Shown here: in pieces, positions 31,198 through 42,108 of the stretch | Numbering within the stretch: the first letter of the stretch is position 1 | How the letters are laid out: each line of letters begins with the position of its first letter | NCBI RefSeq assembly: GCF_023159225.1 | Contig: NC_063175.1 | Coordinates: 5,163,255-5,227,254, forward strand | From: Perognathus longimembris pacificus | Taxonomy: Eukaryota > Chordata > Mammalia > Rodentia > Heteromyidae | Direction: 5' to 3' | DNA: 64,000 nucleotides | The notes under the pieces: model-generated | The model's input: the letters and a program-made list of their open reading frames with translations, nothing else | What the model was told of the DNA's origin: nothing | The model's database searches: none | Position numbers and translations under genes: made by a program

Positions 31198-32030
31198 ATA
31201 TACTAGTGAGATAGACCAGAGTTTGAATTCTTGCTGAGCCACTGAACAGACAAGCAATACATCTTGATTGCTCAATCTGTCTCTAGTACTCCAAAGGTAA
31301 GATGGAAATATGCATAAAAGAATAAAGTGAATCCGTGTTCACAAACCGCATACAAGCAGGAGACACCATAGGAAATAGCAGTTCTCCACCAGTTATGAAG
31401 TATGTTCCTACAAAGCCTGATGTTTTTTGTGCTGCCTTATATCAATGTACATTATCACCTTTGAAGAAGGCAAATATCAAATGCATGTACAGGAGTGGAT
31501 ATATTGACCCATTAGACTCTGAAACCATCTCTGATATGATTCATAAATGAGCAATCACATTTATATCCTCAAAGTTACTCCAATTTCAAAGACTCTACTA
31601 AGCTCTACGAAGTGATATTTTTCTAACTTGAAAAAACAAATTCTAAATGTTTCCCTTAACTCGAAGTCAAATGCTTCAAACTACTCAAACAGAACCAAAT
31701 AATGTTTGATAGAAAACTAAATTTCACAAGTCCTGATGCTGAACCTTCAAATGAAATTTCCTTTGCCATTCTCCAAATAGGAATTCATGTCTTTATTGTA
31801 TCTACTGTATTGCTTCACTCCTACGTGTTGACTTGGCTGAGTTTTAAGACTGAGTTGCTTAATCCAGTACCTGTGTAGGTACTGCTGTGGATGTATGCTT
31901 TAGATAAGATTAGCATTTAAGTCATTTGGCTTGGAATAAAGCAGATAATACTCTATTGGGTGGGTGGACCTCACCCATTTAGTTGAAGTACAAAAACATG
32001 TTTCCTTAAAAAGGAGCAATTCGGCCTTAA
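31198..32030. other. Unassigned non-coding DNA
   Basis: No recognisable repeat. A 71-codon frame at 31335-31550 shows no motif. Confidence 0.45.
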
Positions 32031-32041
32031 AACTATAACAC

Positions 32042-32283
32042 AAGCTAAGTACCAGTGGCTCATGCCTATAATCCTAGCTACTCAAGAACTGAGATCTGAG
32101 GATTAAGGCTTTAAGCCAGCCTTGGTAGAAAATTCAGTAAGATTCTTACCTCCAAAAACTACTCAGAAAAAGCTGGAAGTGGTGCTGTGGCTCAAGTGGT
32201 AGAGCATTAGCCTTGAGCACAAAGAGGCTCAGGGTCAGAACCCAGGCCCTGAGTTCAAGCCCAGCACAGGCAAAGAAAAAATG
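32042..32283 (+). mobile_element. Composite SINE (first of a tandem pair)
   Basis: CTAAGTACCAGTGGCTCATGC, ACTGAGATCTGAGGATTAAGG, GTGCTGTGGCTCAAGTGGTAG, CCCTGAGTTCAAGCCCAGC, A-tail. Preceded by TATAACACAAGCT. Confidence 0.93.
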
Positions 32284-32298
32284 ATGTATAACACAAGC

Positions 32299-32530
32299 TG
32301 GGTACCAGTGACTCATACCTATAATCTTATCTTCTCAGGAGTCTGAGAGTTCAAGATTGAGGTTCCAGGCCATCTCGGGCAGAAAAGTCTGTAAGACTCT
32401 TAACTCCAATTAATCACCCAAAATCCAGAAGTAGAGCTGTGGCTCAAGTGGTATAATTCTGGCCTTGTGAAAACAAGTTCAGGAACAGGGCCTAAGCACT
32501 GAGTTCAAACTCCAGCATATGAAAAACACA
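32299..32530 (+). mobile_element. Composite SINE (second of a tandem pair)
   Basis: GGGTACCAGTGACTCATACC, GTAAGACTCTTAACTCCAATT, AGAGCTGTGGCTCAAGTGGTA, CACTGAGTTCAAACTCCAGC. Starts after a second TATAACACAAGCT. Confidence 0.92.
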
Positions 32531-32534
32531 CAAA

Positions 32535-34130
32535 ACAAAACAGAAAATAATTTTAATGCAGAAATCCCACTCAACTTTGAAGCCTTTGAGATTCTGATTC
32601 AAAATTAAATGATTAAATTTAACTTGAATATCTTGTCTACTGGCCTGCTGTACATATTTTAGACTTGTTCTCATTTCACTCAGTAATATACATGCACATG
32701 TGTAACAGTGTAGTATTTTATCATGTATTTAGTTCTGTTATTTATAGTATTATATTGTGTATTTGGTTCTGTTGTCTCTTGTTCTTTAGAGAAAACTGAC
32801 ATGTACCAAGTTTCAATGAGTGGGGGGAAAAACACAGAAAGTTAATGCTGAATTTCACTGAATATCTTTGAAACAGGTTCCAATTTTAGGTGCTTAAATG
32901 TAAATTCTGTGGATAATATAGTACGCATAAATTGGCACCACAGGGTGTTAGAGGATAATAGTTCTTCATTTTGTGCACTGCAATAAAAGTTTGGTTCCCC
33001 CCGCCCCCTTCCACAGTCAATACCAAGGAAAAGACATTCTGGGGAACCATCACACTTACTAAATCATATTTACATCTTTCTTAATACCTTTTATTAAATA
33101 TGATTGTTCCAGTGATAACACAGCACTGGTTTTCTGTGGCTAACATTTTCTATTAGCATATGATTATACTCACAGTGGGATAATACTACCATCGCCCAGA
33201 TCAGCAATGGAGTTCGATTATAATTGTGCCTACTGTTCTTAATGATACCACTACCAATCTATGGAATAACAGCATCTGACCTCTGCCAAGAAAAAGTAAA
33301 TCCTAATTTTAGAGAATATATATAGAAATGATATCCTATTTCAGGATCTTTGCTGGATAAACAAGCTAAGTAATGAACCTCAACCTCCACAAAAATAAAA
33401 CAGTTATCCTAAGAATTTACAACCTGTTCATAGATTAACAGTGAAATAGACCGTGAGTCTTTCCTCCATATTCCATAATTACATTCCACAATAGTGGAAT
33501 ATATTATAAAAAGATATGATACTATAATTAATGTTCTATATATGTAAATGCTAGAACAATGATTTAAAAAGGGTTTCAAACTATGAGCTTCTTTGGAATA
33601 ATAAAGTTTCCAGAGACATTAACTTGCATATGTGATCTCAATTATTTTCCTATTATTTTAACATTAAAGTTGATTTCATCTATCTAAAAAATACCAATAT
33701 CTAGAATTAAATGACAATTAACTTTATATTTTAGTCATGCTAATTATCTGTATGACTATTAGTAGAAACCCAATAAATTTTTTACTACTAGTTTTAAATT
33801 AAAAGCTGTGAATATTATTGCAATAACTAATGCCTAGTTCTTTCAGATCCTTAGCACCAGATTTTCCCTTGCCAACCCATCCTTCTTCTCTAGAAGTTAT
33901 TTCATTTCCTCAAGCCATAGGCAGAACCATCAAATCCATTTCCTGATCAACTTCAAGCTACTTTGGTTTCCCTGTGATACTATTTTTTAACTATTTCACA
34001 TAAACTTGCTTTTGTCAAAGTAAGCTCAGATGATCTTTCAGGAATAATTTATATTCTACTTTTTAAGAAAACATCTCCTATTATTTCCAAATATGACAGA
34101 TATTAATTTTCCCAAATAATATGTTTATAG
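32535..34130. other. Repeat-poor AT-rich block, part 1
   Basis: No recognisable transposable element over 1.6 kb, no coding frame of note and no RNA gene. 33120-33300 is relatively rich in non-repetitive mixed sequence. Possible conserved regulatory DNA cannot be judged from one sequence. Confidence 0.5.
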
Positions 34131-34134
34131 GTTG

Positions 34135-34252
34135 TTTTAGGTATTTTGTTTGTTCTTGTTATGTGGCCCAGGTTGGTCTCAAACTCATAATTATTCTGCC
34201 TTGGTCTTTCTAGCACTGGGATTGCAGTTTTGTACCATCACATTCAGCTTAT
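34135..34252 (-). mobile_element. B1-like 7SL SINE, minus strand
   Basis: TTGTTATGTGGCCCAGGTTGG, TCTCAAACTCATAATTATTC, TAGCACTGGGATTGCAGTTT and ACCATCACATTCAGCTT match a reverse B1 monomer. Confidence 0.85.
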
Positions 34253-34264
34253 AAATGCATACTT

Positions 34265-35195
34265 TTTTTTTAAAGCATTTGAAGAAATTGTGTATAAAAG
34301 GGATTTTTTTTTTGGTCTGAACAATTGCCATAGTTTCTCATGAACTTTGTGTAGTTAAATGAAAAAGAGAGAGAGGAAGGTATTTAGTTTCATAAATTCC
34401 TGCATTCTGATTCCATGCTTCCTGAACAAGCTCATTTTCTAGTTGATGAAGCCGGCTGGGAGGCAGTAAATACACTACATGGGATGGATGTAAATTCCTG
34501 ATAAGATATGATTGCAACAGAAAAGCTTTTCAGAGGCCTAAAATGTAATATACAATGAACACAAAGGCTTGTTAGACTGGGAGTTCCTGGACACTTTCCC
34601 AGGAACTGAGCTAGTCTTCACTGTAGCCTACATAGTACCTTTCTGTGAAACTATCATTTCTTCCTCATTCCCATCAAAGCCAGAACACATTCATAAGAAC
34701 CAAAGTCAGAAAATTAAGTGTCCGGTGACGCTGGTTTATATGAGTAGCCTGTGATGTTTGTTTTCTTTTGTTTTATTACTGAAGACATTATAGGAATAGT
34801 CTGTGGTTTTGTATTATTAAAAGCAATCTTCACACAGATGGGGGAAACACAATATGAACACCTAGCTACTATTAATGTAGACATTTTCTAATAACACATT
34901 TGGATACCCAATGTGTGCCACTGTGGCTCCTTAAGTGGACATGGGCAATGAACTTGATATCTAAGAGAAAGAAAAGGACAATCAATTTAATTAACTCAGG
35001 TCTGCTTCATCCTTCACTCAGGATCATCATGGCAAATACTCTGAAATATCTATGTCTTGCCTTTCTTCTTATGGAAAAAGCTAAATTACCTCCACTATAT
35101 TATTTACAGAGTTCATGTAGGAACATAGTCTCAGGACATAAAGAGATTGGCATTAAGGAGCCCTATAAAATGTTCAACTAATATATATGTGCATA
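34265..35195. other. Repeat-poor block, part 2
   Basis: No recognised element. The frames at 34569-34754 and 34900-35181 have no motif. Confidence 0.5.
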
Positions 35196-35268
35196 TTATA
35201 TGTGTATGTATATATACATATACATTATGTGTGTATGTATGTGTATACATATTTATTATATGTATATG
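35185..35268. repeat. (TATG/TATA)n AT-rich microsatellite
   Basis: Imperfect ATATATGTGCATAT/GTATGTATATATACAT units. Confidence 0.85.
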
Positions 35269-35269
35269 G

Positions 35270-35530
35270 CCTGTGAGGAGGTCAAAACCAATGAGTCAAT
35301 TAAAGCTAATTTGATCTCCTCCTTCCCGACTTGTCTCATGCCTATGAAGTCAAAGTCAAGCCTGAACATTATTCCCAAGGGAGTACTTCCTCTATTCGTC
35401 ATAATCAGCGAATTTTTATGTGCCTGCACATGACAGTGGGGTGGCTCATTAACCTATCACAAATTGACATAGGCAGATGGGTGTTTTTGAAAAGTCTTTA
35501 TTTGAAGGAAACAGGTCTATGAACTTGGAG
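35270..35530. other. Candidate conserved non-coding segment
   Basis: Non-repetitive, with AATTAAAGCTAATTTG, several retained CpGs and TGTGCCTGCACATGACA. Frames cross it but have no protein motif. Conservation is a guess from texture only. Confidence 0.25.
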
Positions 35531-35689
35531 TTGTCAAATTCATGTGTTAGTGTTCCTTAGTCACTTGTTACCCACCAGTGGTTCTTAAAGTTTTCTAAGT
35601 GTTCTCTATTGTTCTCTATTGACTGTGGACTTACAGGGAAAACAAAGTTTGGGGAAGGGAGTTAAATAAATGCACTTTTTACATGTGAA

Positions 35690-35742
35690 GGCATGTATAT
35701 ATGTATGCATGTGTATGTATGTATGTATGTATCTGGGTATAT
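35690..35742 (+). repeat. (GTAT)n microsatellite
   Basis: GTATATATGTATGCATGTGT followed by four GTAT units. Confidence 0.85.
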
Positions 35743-35874
35743 TTCTGGACAAATGGCTCATAGGTGCCATCTTAGTCTCCAGGGAAATGGGACTTATTTA
35801 GTGATACACAAATTCCTATGACACCACTTCCTTGAAACATTTTAAAGGTCTAGACTGTGTATGTTTAGGACCCT

Positions 35875-35946
35875 ATAAAATGATTATCTAAACCCCTCTG
35901 TATATCACCATAACAATAAAATTAAGAAAATAAAATGATTACCTAA
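35875..35946 (+). mobile_element. Ultra-short L1 tail (38 bp) with 17-bp TSD
   Basis: 35892-35929 reads ACCCCTCTGTATATCACCAT then AACAATAAAATTAAGAAA, matching the terminal L1 3' end at about 10167-10205. Flanked by ATAAAATGATTATCTAA (35875-35891) and ATAAAATGATTACCTAA (35930-35946), one mismatch in 17. Confidence 0.88.
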
Positions 35947-35949
35947 GTG

Positions 35950-36695
35950 CTTTATAGCTCACATGTAGTGGCTTCCAGAAATACTTGTTATCTAATAGCA
36001 TCATAGAATTGCCTTTCTTAGTAAGTCTTCAATTATGTAGTCAAGATCCTTGACCAATGGTCATAATGTGATTCTAAAACACTCAATAACATAAGGTTTT
36101 ATAAGATACCAGTAAATATTTTATAGTTTTACCAATCACACCGTAATCCTAGATATTTACCACTATCGCAGCAAAAAAAGATTAAGATCAATACTACCTT
36201 CTGTTGTCTTTATTCCAAAGTCCTAGTAGATAGCCCATTATCTGTGGACATTTCTCCAGAAATAATGTGATGGTAACTATTTTGTTTTAACTTATTTTTC
36301 CAAATCAAACTTTGCTATTGTGATAAAAACCAATAATTATAGGTTAATTCAATCTCAGGGCTTTAAGACCAAAAATACTATGTAAATGCCATAGTAATGG
36401 TTATTTACAAATTGAAGTCTATGCCTGCTTCAGTGTGGTTACTTTCTTAGCAGCCATTAGTAATACCTGCTATTTCTGTGTGGGCAAATTTATGGACAAG
36501 ACATTTGTCTTTGTGAAATTTGAGAACATTTCAATGAAAACCAAGAGGAAAGTAGTTTCAGGAGATCAGAAAGTAAGATTTGGGAATTGATTTGGTCTGT
36601 GTTGTAAAACTTAGTTTATTCCAACTTGCATTGATATGAATGGTGGTTTCCTGCATTCAGAAGAATTTTGAATCCTACAGATTCTTTAGAAAAAA
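35950..36695. other. Repeat-poor AT-rich DNA
   Basis: No recognised element. Slightly gene-desert-like composition. Confidence 0.45.
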
Positions 36696-36698
36696 AAA

Positions 36699-36748
36699 TT
36701 TTGCCAGTCCTGGCTCTTGGACTTAGGGCCTGAGCACTCTCCATGGCT

Positions 36749-36783
<35 letters not shown>

Positions 36784-37123
36784 CAGTCCTGGGCCTCGGA
36801 CTCAGGGCCTGAGCACTGACCCTGGCTTCTTCCCGCTCAAGGCTAGCACTCTGCCACTTGAGCCACAGCGCCGCTTCTGGCCGTTTTCTGTATATGTGGT
36901 GCTGGGGAATCGAACCCAGGGCCTCGTGTATCCGAGGCAGGCACTCTTGCCACTAGGCCATATCCCCAGCCCCATGGCTTCTTTTTGCTCAAGGCTAGCA
37001 CCCTACCTCTTGAGCTACAGTGCTACTTCTGGCTTTTCCTATTTATGTGGTGCTGAGGAATTGAACCCAGGGCTTCCTGCATGCTAGGCGAGCACTCTAC
37101 CACTAGGCCACATTCCCAGCCCC
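36699..37123 (-). mobile_element. Dimeric ID-type SINE (outer, interrupted)
   Basis: 36699-36756 holds the 3' end (GCCAGTCCTGGCTCTTGGAC). 36973-37123 holds the rest (CTAGCACCCTACCTCTTGAG, GAGGAATTGAACCCAGGGC, ending CCACATTCCCAGCCCCC). A younger copy of the same family sits between. Possible outer TSD CAGATTCTTTAGA / CAGGTTCTTAGA. Confidence 0.94.
36757..36972 (-). mobile_element. Dimeric ID-type SINE (inner, young subtype), 14-bp TSD
   Basis: T-run, GCCAGTCCTGGGCCTCGGAC, CACAGCGCCGCTTCTGGCCG, GGGGAATCGAACCCAGGGCC, TCGTGTATCCGAGGCAGGCAC, CATATCCCCAGCCC. TSD CATGGCTTCTTTTT at 36742-36755 and 36973-36986. The 114-codon frame at 36743-37087 translates both SINEs. Confidence 0.97.
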
Positions 37124-37124
37124 C

Positions 37125-38335
37125 CTGCAGGTTCTTAGATGAAGGCTGGGGTGGAGTCCACCTGCCAGGCACTTCACATGTCCCTGCATGGTGATCTATG
37201 TAATGTTATTACAAGTACTACTGCTCATGGTGATGATTAAACAACTGCTTTCCTTCAAGAAATTCACATTGAGCATGATTAACTGACTAAAAATAATGTT
37301 CTTGTAACAAGATAATGACCATGTAGAAGAGGATGGTTCATTTATATTTGGAGTAAGCTATGTTACATGCCCAGGATAAAAGTCAGATGTTTGAAATCAA
37401 TGCATATTTTCTATGCTTTCTTTGATTGTCTAAATACAACAACTCTTCCAGATTTATTTCATGTGTTTATTAGTCCAGAATAGTTTTGGAGAAACTTACA
37501 TTTGATAGTGCCTTAATTTTTTATCATAAGAAAGCTGTAATAATTCACATTATTTGATATGAATGAAATTATTTATTGATATTAGGCAAATGAGAGAAAA
37601 TGCACAAACTAACATTTGAGGGCTCTAATTCTGAAAAGAAATGTCTTAGGTTTGTCAGTAGAATTATGAGTAGTTTTCCAAATCCCAAAGTAGATGATAC
37701 ATTTGTATGCGTGGGGGTGTGTGTGTGTGCTTGAATCCTCAAGAAAAACTTTGCTAATAGGAACAATTGTAGATCCATTTTTCTCATCTAGTTGTCTCTT
37801 TCAATAAGACTTCTAATACTTATCAAGCAATTTTTTGGTATAGCAATTGGACAGGGAGGAGAAAATTACAAAATATATCTCAACAGATTGTAGATATGCT
37901 TATAGTCTTCTCTACTGGATCCTCAAAAAGTGCCCACTCCAAATGATGTTTGTCATTTCTCATCATTGCTGAGTTTCAAATTTGGATCATTGGAAGAGTG
38001 ATACTTTCACAAAAAGAAGTCATTATGAGAACTGACTTAGAACAGAAAATATTAAATGTTTAAAATGTGAAGAATTTCAAATATAAGCTGGATATTTACC
38101 TACAGAAAGATGTTTAATGGAACTGTCAATGCGGGACAAAAATTTAGGCTAGATTTGAATAATTGATCCATAAACCATATGTTTTAGCTTACAGACAACT
38201 ACAAGATGGTATGGAAAAGTTAATAATCTGAGCTCAAATCTAGAGAATCCATAAATAAACCCATTTATATATGTTTGTGTGTATATATATGTATGTGTGT
38301 ATATATATATACATATATACACACATACATATATA
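37125..38335. other. Unassigned DNA with two small microsatellites
   Basis: A GT run at 37710-37730 and a TATG/TATA stretch at 38265-38338. No other element or exon recognised. Confidence 0.5.
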
Positions 38336-38339
38336 TACT

Positions 38340-39870
38340 TTAGTCTTCTCCAAGGGTACCAAGAATACCATGGAGAAAAGATAGTCTCTTCAAAAAATTG
38401 GTGAGAGAAACTGGATATTCATGCAAAATAATGAAACCTGGACTTATTTGATTTAAATGTAAGACCTGAAACTATAAAGTGGTTAGAAAAGAAAAGCTTC
38501 ATGATATTGTTCTTGGCAATTTTCTCTTAAATATTGAACTTGAAAAACATACAGAAAGAGCAAAAATAAACTACTTCAAAGTAAAAAGCTTTCATAGGCT
38601 GGCACAATGAAGCTACTAAAACACCAAAGTACCATTTGTGCATGGCTAAAGACCATGGTGATTTTATTAGCATCCTGGGGCATTTCACAGCTATGAAGTA
38701 GGAATCGGAGCTCTGTATCCTCTGTGTCTCCTCTTCCCCTTTGCCAGTCACAAGAGGAAAAACAAGGATTAAAAAAGGATGTTACTCCAGAAGCAAGCAG
38801 CATTCAAAGCAACCTGAGTCAAGACGAGTAGGAAACCATGCCAATAAGCACAATATACATATTCATATACATATATATATATATTTAAAACAAAATAAGC
38901 TCCTGCACAGGAAAGTAAATAACAATGAATACATCCTCCAGAATGGCAGAAAAATACATACAAACTGATAAGACTTTGATACCAGAAATATGTTAAAAAA
39001 AATCCTATAATTTAATAGCAAAATGACATTAACTCAATTTTAAAATGAACTTAAGTCCAAAGGACTTAGATAGTTCTCCAAAAGAGATATAACAAAGCAG
39101 CTAACAGATACATGGGACACTACTCAAAACTCACTAATCATCAGCAAAATGCAAATCAAAATCACAATGAGGTATTAATTCATAACTTAGAAGAGAGCTA
39201 TTACAGTTTTAAGAGGATAGCATTTTGACAAATGTGTGGAGAAATTGCAACTACTGTATACTACTCTAAAGGTGTTAAATGGACTATCCACCATGGAAAG
39301 CAGTATGGAGGATCCTTGACAAATTAAAATTAAAAACTATCAGAAGATCCATTACTCCTTCTTCTTGAGATTTATCCAAAGCACTGAAGTCGTGGTCTCC
39401 AAGAAGTATTTTTATTTCCACATTCATTGTGGCACTCGTCACAATAGCTAGTATATAAAAAAAAAATATCTCAAACATCCATTGGCAGGTTAAGGGACAA
39501 AGAAACAATAGTATAGGACTACAGTAGTATATTGTTCAGTCTGAAAGGAATGGAATTTCTATACATGCCATAAGACTGAATCTTGAAAGCATATGTGAAG
39601 TGAATAAACCAGGCACAAAAGGACAGATACTGTATGATTCTACTTAGACAAAATATGGAAAATTGTAAGATGCAGAAGTAGATCGGAATGGTGGTTACAG
39701 GAGGCGAGGAAAGGAAGGAAGTTGCCAGGGAATGGTCATCAAGCACCAAGTGAGATGACAAGATGAATGTACCAGACAACATTGTATGTATAGTTAACAA
39801 TACTTCCTACATACTTAAAATATTAACAAGTCTACTGTATGAAATATTCTTAGCACAATAAAAATGGATG
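38340..39870 (+). mobile_element. Old L1 (L1M-type) ORF2 3' part and 3' UTR
   Basis: CCATGGAGAAAAGATAGTCTC, AAACTGGATATTCATGCAAAA and ATTGTTCTTGGCAATTTTCT are ORF2 core motifs. 38885-39480 continues with NNEYILQNGRKI-like and GCAAATCAAAATCACAATGAG stretches and AGCAGTATGGAGGATCC. The 3' UTR traces run to ~39870. 38600-38880 holds non-L1 sequence, probably an insertion. Stops throughout. Confidence 0.78.
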
Positions 39871-40029
39871 ATGACCACATAAGTGGAATTCAGAAATAGT
39901 ACTATACATAGCCTAAAATTAAACAGAACACACCAGAAGAAACAAATATGTGAAATCAAATGCTTAGAAAAGTATTTGCTTTGAGAAGAATTCATGAAGG
40001 CTGAAGACTGCTACTTCTTTTTTCCATCT

Positions 40030-40325
40030 GCTATGAGGTTTATTTTTGCCTCTGCAATAAACACTGCAAGTGTGGTAGTTGAAAGTGGCAGGCATTTCCA
40101 AGGTCACCACTCTGCAGGTGAGAAGTCAGGGCGTGGTGGAACTGAGTTCTCAGCTCAGTCTCCACAGGCTGAAGTCCAGGCATTTGACCATGCTTGTGGC
40201 TCTCACACCTAATTCGATTCCTCTTTCAAGCTCATTGTTCATTGGCTTCCATGTGTTTGTCGGACTGAGTTCCTTGCTAGTTGTCAACTGGGGGCTTCTT
40301 TCTGCATCTAGAGTCCACCTGTTTA
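40030..40325 (+). mobile_element. Ancient interspersed repeat, family undetermined
   Basis: TCACCACTCTGCAGGTGAGAA, CAGCTCAGTCTCCACAGGCTG and GACTGAGTTCCTTGCTAGTTG followed by TCAACTGGGGGCTTC match the pattern of an old mammal-wide repeat I recall but cannot name safely. Confidence 0.4.
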
Positions 40326-40343
40326 TCCCTCCTCCATTATTAA

Positions 40344-40459
40344 TTAATTTATTTATTTATGTATTCATTTATTTATTGTCAAAGTCATGTACAGAGGGGT
40401 TACAGTTTCACATGTAAGGCAGCGAGTACATTTCTGAACATGCCCTATCTTGTCTGATT
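40344..40459 (-). mobile_element. Short L1 3' tail with 16-bp TSD, minus strand
   Basis: (TTTA)n start, TTATTGTCAAAGTCATGTACA, GAGGGGTTACAGTTTCACATG, TAAGGCAGCGAGTACATTTC. TSD CCTCCTCCATTATTAA (40328-40343) versus CCTCCTCCATTTTTAA (40460-40475). Confidence 0.9.
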
Positions 40460-40682
40460 CCTCCTCCATTTTTAAACCAGCACATCCAATTCTTCCTCTG
40501 CTTTGAAGCTTTCTGGTTTTTGTCTTCTTTTAAAGGACTTATTTGGTCAGCTTCAGTCATCAAGATGATATCCATTTTTCTATCATGGTCATCCACCACA
40601 AATTCTTCCCATCACAAATCCTTTATTATTTATTACTTTGGTGACGAAAAGTTATTATGAAAGCAAATTTTTTTAGTCAATA

Positions 40683-40882
40683 TAAAAAAGATGGCCTGCC
40701 TCATATACATGAGGCCCTGGGTTTGATTCCCCAGCACCACATATACAGAAAATGGCCAGAAGTGGCGCTGTGGCTCAAGTGGCAGAGTGCTAGCCTTGAG
40801 CAAAAAGAAGCCAGGGACAGTGCTCAGGCCCAGAGTCCAAGCCCCAGGACTGGCAAAAAAAAAAAAAAAAAAAAAAAAAAAA
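40683..40882 (+). mobile_element. Dimeric ID-type SINE, 5'-truncated
   Basis: Starts inside the left monomer (GCCTGCCTCATATACATGAGG), then CTGTGGCTCAAGTGGCAGAGT and GCCCCAGGACTGGC, A-tail of about 26. AAAAAAGATG occurs on both sides. Open frames on both strands across it are artefacts. Confidence 0.95.
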
Positions 40883-41149
40883 GATGCACCTGCAGGGAAA
40901 GGAATGATAAGGATAGGGTGGGGCCTTCATTCAGAAGTAAAGTTGGAACTAGAACTAGCTCACTGGAGTTGAGGAAGTCAAGAACAGGGCAGTGATTGAA
41001 GTACTGAAGTAAAAGGAAGAAGGTTCTGAACAGAGAATTTATAAAAGCCAAGGGATGAGGGTGTATCGGAAGGAGGGATGTAGAAGGAAGATGAGAATTA
41101 TCAAATGCTTTTGTTCACACTCTTTCAGCTCTGTTAAGAAGGCAAGACA

Positions 41150-41354
41150 GGGCTGGGGTTATGGCCTAGTGGCAAGAGTGCCTGCCTCATATACATGAGG
41201 CCCTGGATTCGATTCCCCAGCACCACATATACAGAAAATGGCCAGAAGTGGTGCTGTGGCTCAAGTGGTAGAGTGCTAGACTTGAGCAAAAAGAAGCCAG
41301 GGACAGTGCTCAGGCCCTGAGTCCAAGCCCCAGGACTGGCAAAAAAAAAAAAAA
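41150..41354 (+). mobile_element. Dimeric ID-type SINE
   Basis: GGGCTGGGGTTATGGCCTAGT, CCCTGGATTCGATTCCCCAGC, TGTGGCTCAAGTGGTAGAGTG, GCCCCAGGACTGGC, A-tail. Flanks AAGAAGGCAAGACAG and AAGAAGAAGACAG look like an imperfect TSD. Confidence 0.96.
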
Positions 41355-41639
41355 GAAGAAGACAGCTCTTATTTACAATTTTACATATGAAAAAGTAATA
41401 CTCAGAGACCTTAAGTAAATTTGCTATGTTTATTGACAGACCTAGGACTTGCAAAAATTGATTATACATCATAATTTTTATTTAAAAGCTTTCTTATCCC
41501 AGATGAGAATATAGGCAGAGGAACAAAAGCTACAAATCTTTTCTGTAAACACAAAGAAAATCAAACAAATGTTTAAACGACACCCACAGTATATGTGAGT
41601 TTGTCTTCTAATAGAAAACTGTTTCCATTCATGCTTCTC

Positions 41640-41960
41640 TGATGAGGTGCAATATAGCCATGCCTGAAATAACTTTGGGTAATGAGACAACTTCCATTAA
41701 TCTACTTATGAAAGAGCCTGTTCATTAATTAAGCTGGACAGCACAAAAGCAAAAACAATGACACTCCTGTTTCAGAGTGTCAGCCAGAGCCTAATTAGAA
41801 ATTAGCGGCTGAAAGGACTCAAATATTTCCACTTACACCGATACTAGCTGAAAGTACTCAGGCGTGATTATAAATCATTTCACGTGTGAGGCAGCTTTAC
41901 GGGATGGGGAGAGGTGGTAGACTGCACACCAAGGTCAGGTACAGATCTCAGACAGTCTCC
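41640..41960. other. Candidate conserved non-coding element
   Basis: Repeat-free. Dense in homeodomain-type cores (TCATTAATTAAGCTGG, CCTAATTAGAAATTAG), an AACAATGA SOX-like core, a CACGTG E-box, and CpGs kept in AT-rich surroundings (TAGCGGC, CACCGAT, GGCGTGA, TACGGG). No reading frame. Regulatory role is inference. Confidence 0.4.
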
Positions 41961-42059
41961 ATTAAAGAGAAGAAAAATAACAAGGCGTTCAAAAGGTAGA
42001 GCAACTTAAAATCTCTACCTCACTTCTTGTCTCTAAGTCCTTTCGCTACTTTTTTACAC

Positions 42060-42108
42060 ATCACACACACACATACACATGCACACACACACAAACATAC
42101 ACACACAT
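42060..42108. repeat. (CA)n-rich microsatellite
   Basis: CACACACACATACACATGCAC-type imperfect array. Confidence 0.88.

Noticed and set aside
38720..38830. Possible exon or processed pseudogene between L1 ORF2 parts
   Set aside because: Frames on both strands are short, without motif or splice-site pattern, and the segment looks like an insertion in an old L1.
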